The notes beneath the pieces were generated by a model that ran no database searches, had not been told where the DNA came from, and saw nothing but the letters and a program-made list of their open reading frames with translations. Both the position numbers and the translations under genes were made by a program. Below, piece by piece: positions 35,292-37,721 of a DNA stretch of 37,721 nt (within the stretch, counting starts at the first letter, position 1; each line of letters opens with the position of its first letter). The DNA comes from Vogesella urethralis (GTDB lineage: Bacteria > Pseudomonadota > Gammaproteobacteria > Burkholderiales > Chromobacteriaceae), in contig NZ_VMDW02000043.1 of assembly GCF_007644045.2 (NCBI RefSeq), positions 1 through 37,721 on the forward strand. The letters run 5' to 3'.

Positions 35292-35356
35292 GTGGGTTCT
35301 GCTAGTCTGCTCCTCCGCCGAGGCTAGCTAGCCTTGAACAACATGAGGCTACGTAC

Positions 35357-35938
35357 ATGGAAAACTGGAACCATCACCTTTTCATGCTGATCAACGCTGG
35401 CAGCCATCCTTCGACTGCCCTGCTGACGATGGCAATGTTTCTTGCGCAGTGGTTGATCTACGGTATTCCGCTGGTACTGGTATGGCTGTGGATCAGAGGT
35501 GGGCGAGTTGAACGACATGCAGCTGTCAGTGCTGCTTTCGGCGTAGGTCTGGCACTGCTAGTGGGGCAGATCATCACTGTGGTATGGCCACATCCTCGCC
35601 CTTTCATGATCGGCTTGGGCCATACGTTGCTGGCGCACAAATCCGAGGCGTCCTTTCCCAGTGATCACGCCACGGTATTTTTCACCCTTGGCATCGGCAT
35701 CCTGTTTTCAGGCCTGCGCAAACTGGGCACCGGGCTACTACTAGCAGGAGCTTTGGTCGGCTGGTCCCGCGTGTTTCTAGGGGTGCATTTCCCACTCGAT
35801 ATCGTCGGGGCACTGATTGTTGCACTGCCCTGTGCCTGGTTGGTGTGGAGAGCCTTTCAGCATCAGAGCGGAGCTCAACTCATCACCGTTTTGGAAAAAC
35901 TGTATGACCTGAGTTATCGGCGGGCTATCAAGCGATAA
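35357..35938 (+). CDS. PAP2-family membrane phosphatase (BcrC-like)
   Basis: This 193-residue inner-membrane protein has five or six spans and the PAP2 acid-phosphatase motifs: a C1-type region WPHPRPF, C2 SFPSDHAT and C3 SRVFLGVHFPLDIVGA. These form the phosphatase site with His in C2 and C3. Such proteins remove a phosphate from undecaprenyl diphosphate (BcrC) or from lipid A. The gene stands alone after copZ with its own upstream box, so it is an envelope-maintenance gene rather than a metal transporter; links between copper, polymyxin stress and such phosphatases are known in other bacteria. The exact substrate is not determined. From its stop to the IS4 transposase at 36194 no gene is seen. 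Confidence 0.85.
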   Translation: MENWNHHLFMLINAGSHPSTALLTMAMFLAQWLIYGIPLVLVWLWIRGGRVERHAAVSAAFGVGLALLVGQIITVVWPHPRPFMIGLGHTLLAHKSEASFPSDHATVFFTLGIGILFSGLRKLGTGLLLAGALVGWSRVFLGVHFPLDIVGALIVALPCAWLVWRAFQHQSGAQLITVLEKLYDLSYRRAIKR

Positions 35939-36193
35939 GTATGCTCCGAAGATCACGCATGACAAACGTAAGAAATAGTTGAGTCGCCAGAACCTTTGTA
36001 GGCATATTCCCGAGGCAGAAGAGATCGCATGTCTGAAATTCTGTGTGAACCGGTCTGCTTTTCACTATGTTAACGGACCGCTTTGGCCGATGAGCCAGCA
36101 TAGTGCGGCTGGATGCTGTGTTGAAAACCATTTGGTAGCTACTGATTCAGATTCGCGGCAATAGCTGTCTGATGAGCATGCTCACTGCCGATC

Positions 36194-37459
36194 TCAGCAC
36201 GGCTTATTGCTCAAGTGCTTATGTGGCTTGTTCCTTGGTTTTCTTGGTTTAGATAACCCATCTCGATGGAGATAGGTGCTGCTGGCAATCAGTAAAAAAA
36301 CCTCCTTGAGCAGTAAAGTCGCGTTTGCAGCCAGCAGAAGGATGGGCGGCAGTACTTGCTTTAGTGCCGTATGAGCATAGCCGTGATTAATTCTTCTCCC
36401 TGCTCGGAGCGGTTTATCTGCTGCCGCAGCGAGGCAAGCCAAAGCTTGCAAATTGTCGCACAGCACCTTGGCAGCAAAATCTTGCATCGCCGCTAGTTGA
36501 GATAGCCCAGACACGTGTTCCAAATTCAGGCGATGCTTCAGCCGTTTGAAGGCTTCTTCGATCCGCCATCGTTGGTGGTAAAGTTCACTAAACTCGGCCA
36601 CTGGAAATTCCTGGGAATCAAGCAAGTTGGTCATTAACACATGAGTGGTGTTTCCATCAGGGGAAATACTGCGGACAAGGCGAACTTCTTGCGGCATATC
36701 GGGGCAACCGTAATCAGCAACATCGCTTTGATCCGGCGCGTTCAGCGTGACAATGGCCTCTACATCGTCAGAACGCAAAAACTTACGCACGCATTCGAAG
36801 CCCCCCTTGTCTGCTCGGTCCACACGCATGCAAAACTTGATTTCTGCTTGATTTAGCGTGGCCACTAGCCACCGAGATGGGTAGCCTCGATCAAGCAAGA
36901 GCACATCATCTGCTCCCAGCTTTTCCAGGTGCTCAAACAGCATTTGACGCTCACCCACGCGGCGATCGTAAAGCGTTGCAGCTAGCGTCATTTCAACACC
37001 AGGCAGAAATAGCGCGAATGCGTTCTGTTCTGTGCTGGCGGCACGTGGTATGTGGCTTTCCCTTATACCAAAGTGCAGTTTTGACCCATCTGCAGCCACT
37101 AATCGTAAACCGCGCCACCTAGGAATCAACCCGGCTGCATCCACGCGTCGGATAAACCAATCATTGAGAGAGGGTATTGCCGCACCGGACACCTTGGCGC
37201 GCGCCTGTGCAAATGCCTGCTCAGAAACGTGATGAACCAGTTGGGATTGCTGCCGCAGATGGGCAAAGAACTCGTCAAGTTCCGCACGAACACTCTTGCG
37301 CATACCGCTGATCATGATTGCGATCAAGCTAGGTAGAGGTAGCTTTCCACCTTTTCGGGTGAATGCTGTGGGGCGTTCCGGGTGACGTGCGGCCTCCCGG
37401 AATTCATCGGATTGCAAGTGTTCCGCAAAAGTGCGGAACAACTGAACATGACAAGACAT
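36194..37459 (-). CDS. IS4-family transposase
   Basis: This 421-residue DDE transposase has the first Asp in LVAADGSKLHFG, the second in VLLLDRGYPSRW, and the IS4 signature YHQRWRIEEAFKRLKHRLNLEH around the catalytic Glu. The N-terminal domain (MSCHVQLFRTFAEHLQSDEF) is typical of the group. The reading is unbroken, so the enzyme could be active. I could not define terminal inverted repeats by eye: 35939-36193 holds only a 12-bp palindrome TGAGCATGCTCA (36173-36184), and 37460-37646 holds two stem structures listed separately. Confidence 0.9.
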   Translation of the reverse strand: MSCHVQLFRTFAEHLQSDEFREAARHPERPTAFTRKGGKLPLPSLIAIMISGMRKSVRAELDEFFAHLRQQSQLVHHVSEQAFAQARAKVSGAAIPSLNDWFIRRVDAAGLIPRWRGLRLVAADGSKLHFGIRESHIPRAASTEQNAFALFLPGVEMTLAATLYDRRVGERQMLFEHLEKLGADDVLLLDRGYPSRWLVATLNQAEIKFCMRVDRADKGGFECVRKFLRSDDVEAIVTLNAPDQSDVADYGCPDMPQEVRLVRSISPDGNTTHVLMTNLLDSQEFPVAEFSELYHQRWRIEEAFKRLKHRLNLEHVSGLSQLAAMQDFAAKVLCDNLQALACLAAAADKPLRAGRRINHGYAHTALKQVLPPILLLAANATLLLKEVFLLIASSTYLHRDGLSKPRKPRNKPHKHLSNKPC

Positions 37460-37519
37460 GGGGCTTCTCTGGCCGGGCTTTGCCCGCCGCTGTGCGGTTC
37501 AAACGGGCGAGAGAGGGCG

Positions 37520-37538
37520 CAAGCGCAGAATGCGCTTG
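37520..37538. repeat. Hairpin upstream of the IS4 transposase
   Basis: CAAGCGCA-GAA-TGCGCTTG is a perfect 8-bp stem with a 3-base loop, 60 bases upstream of the transposase start on its minus strand. Outer bases ACGGGC and GCCCGT extend the possible fold. It may restrict translation from outside promoters, as in other IS elements (inference). Confidence 0.5.
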
Positions 37539-37596
37539 ACAGCCCGTCCTAGAAAAGCCAACATGCCTGTGACAGTCCCGCAAGAATTGTCACCTG

Positions 37597-37639
37597 ACCC
37601 CCGAATCGCTCAGCGTCAACTGATCGGTAGTTCGGGGGT
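37597..37639. repeat. Inverted repeat near the IS4/IS3 junction
   Basis: ACCCCCGAA (37597-37605) and TTCGGGGGT (37631-37639) are perfect complements around a 25-base loop, eight bases from the IS3 end. It could be part of an IS terminus or of the target site. Confidence 0.45.
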
Positions 37640-37646
37640 TTGCCTT

Positions 37647-37721
37647 TGAATCGCCCCGGCTTCTCTAGACACTCCGGAGCTGTTGGAAATACTGCTTCTC
37701 GTACTCTACCGGCGATAGCCC
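37647..37721. mobile_element. End of an IS3-family element, cut by the window edge
   Basis: TGAATCGCCCCGG at 37647 looks like the terminal repeat of an IS3-family element. It is followed inward by the tail of its transposase gene on the minus strand. The rest lies outside the window. Confidence 0.7.
37665..37721 (-). CDS. IS3-family transposase OrfB, C-terminal fragment
   Basis: Only the last 18 codons are inside the window: GLSPVEYEKQYFQQLRSV then a stop. The string LSPVEYE is the conserved C-terminal motif of IS3-family OrfB (integrase-like DDE) transposases. The gene runs in from beyond the right edge. Confidence 0.7.
   Translation of the reverse strand, partial: GLSPVEYEKQYFQQLRSV

Noticed and set aside
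35939-36193. Possible small gene or IS4 end
   Set aside because: The 61- and 67-codon readings lack any support and no inverted repeat matching the other side of the transposase could be found by eye.

Overview
The window is a 37.7 kb metal-resistance island, mainly for copper/silver with a cadmium/zinc/lead block, bounded by insertion-sequence remains on both sides. Gene style (CusCBA with a CusF-extended CusB, CueR/CopZ/CopA, CadR/CadA, a long cop operon, DUF2933 and DUF5676 membrane proteins) and the mid-to-high, uneven GC suggest a Gram-negative betaproteobacterium, possibly of the Neisseriales/Chromobacteriaceae. That placement is inferred from style only; no housekeeping or rRNA gene is present to test it. 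No tRNA, rRNA, CRISPR array, phage gene or replication origin was seen.

Layout. (1) 1-0.8 kb: an IS21-type helper ATPase (istB) whose expected N-terminus is missing. (2) 0.8-5.9 kb: a leftward block of cadA (Zn/Cd/Pb P-type ATPase), a zinc-ribbon protein, a Cys-rich secreted peptide, dsbB and a dsbA-like gene, with divergent cadR and a clear MerR-type operator between cadA and cadR. (3) 6.3-13.0 kb: a rightward leader-like Cys peptide gene followed by cusC-cusB(-cusF fusion)-cusA-cusF. (4) 13.2-16.9 kb: an NlpC/P60 protein, a second Cys leader-like gene, a DUF411 protein, a Met-rich protein and a Tat-exported multicopper oxidase. (5) 17.1-19.1 kb: a leftward copper sensor kinase gene and its response-regulator gene, the latter cut off at its 5' end. 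(6) 19.3-29.1 kb: a long leftward operon (tolC-like, second multicopper oxidase, cupredoxin, CusF-like, cytochrome c, Cys leader-like gene, Met-rich protein, DUF5676, YHS-type copper ATPase, small membrane protein, DUF2933, isoprenylcysteine-methyltransferase-like protein, beta-propeller). (7) 29.3-29.6 kb: a secreted peptide made of six perfect-length 11-residue repeats. (8) 29.9-31.9 kb: a complete copper two-component system. (9) 31.9-35.2 kb: cueR, copA (two HMA domains) and copZ, with CueR-type operators before copA and copZ. (10) 35.4-35.9 kb: a PAP2 phosphatase. (11) 36.2-37.7 kb: an IS4-family transposase and the end of an IS3-family element.

How it works together (inference from families). 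CueR would induce copA/copZ to move cytoplasmic Cu(I) to the periplasm. The periplasmic sensor/regulator pair would induce the cop genes, whose Met-rich proteins, CusF-like proteins, cupredoxin and oxidases bind or oxidise Cu(I). CusCBA would expel it across the outer membrane. CadR would induce cadA for Zn/Cd/Pb.

Most notable observations: the two copper response-regulator genes share a roughly 545 bp near-identical inverted segment, leaving one gene truncated and the other a base-composition mosaic; the 11-residue repeat peptide sits beside a putative CopR box; four short Cys-rich secreted peptides with Pro/Arg-rich C-termini lie at the head of, or inside, the metal operons and resemble DUF2946/CruR-type copper-responsive leaders; and CusB carries a C-terminal CusF domain.
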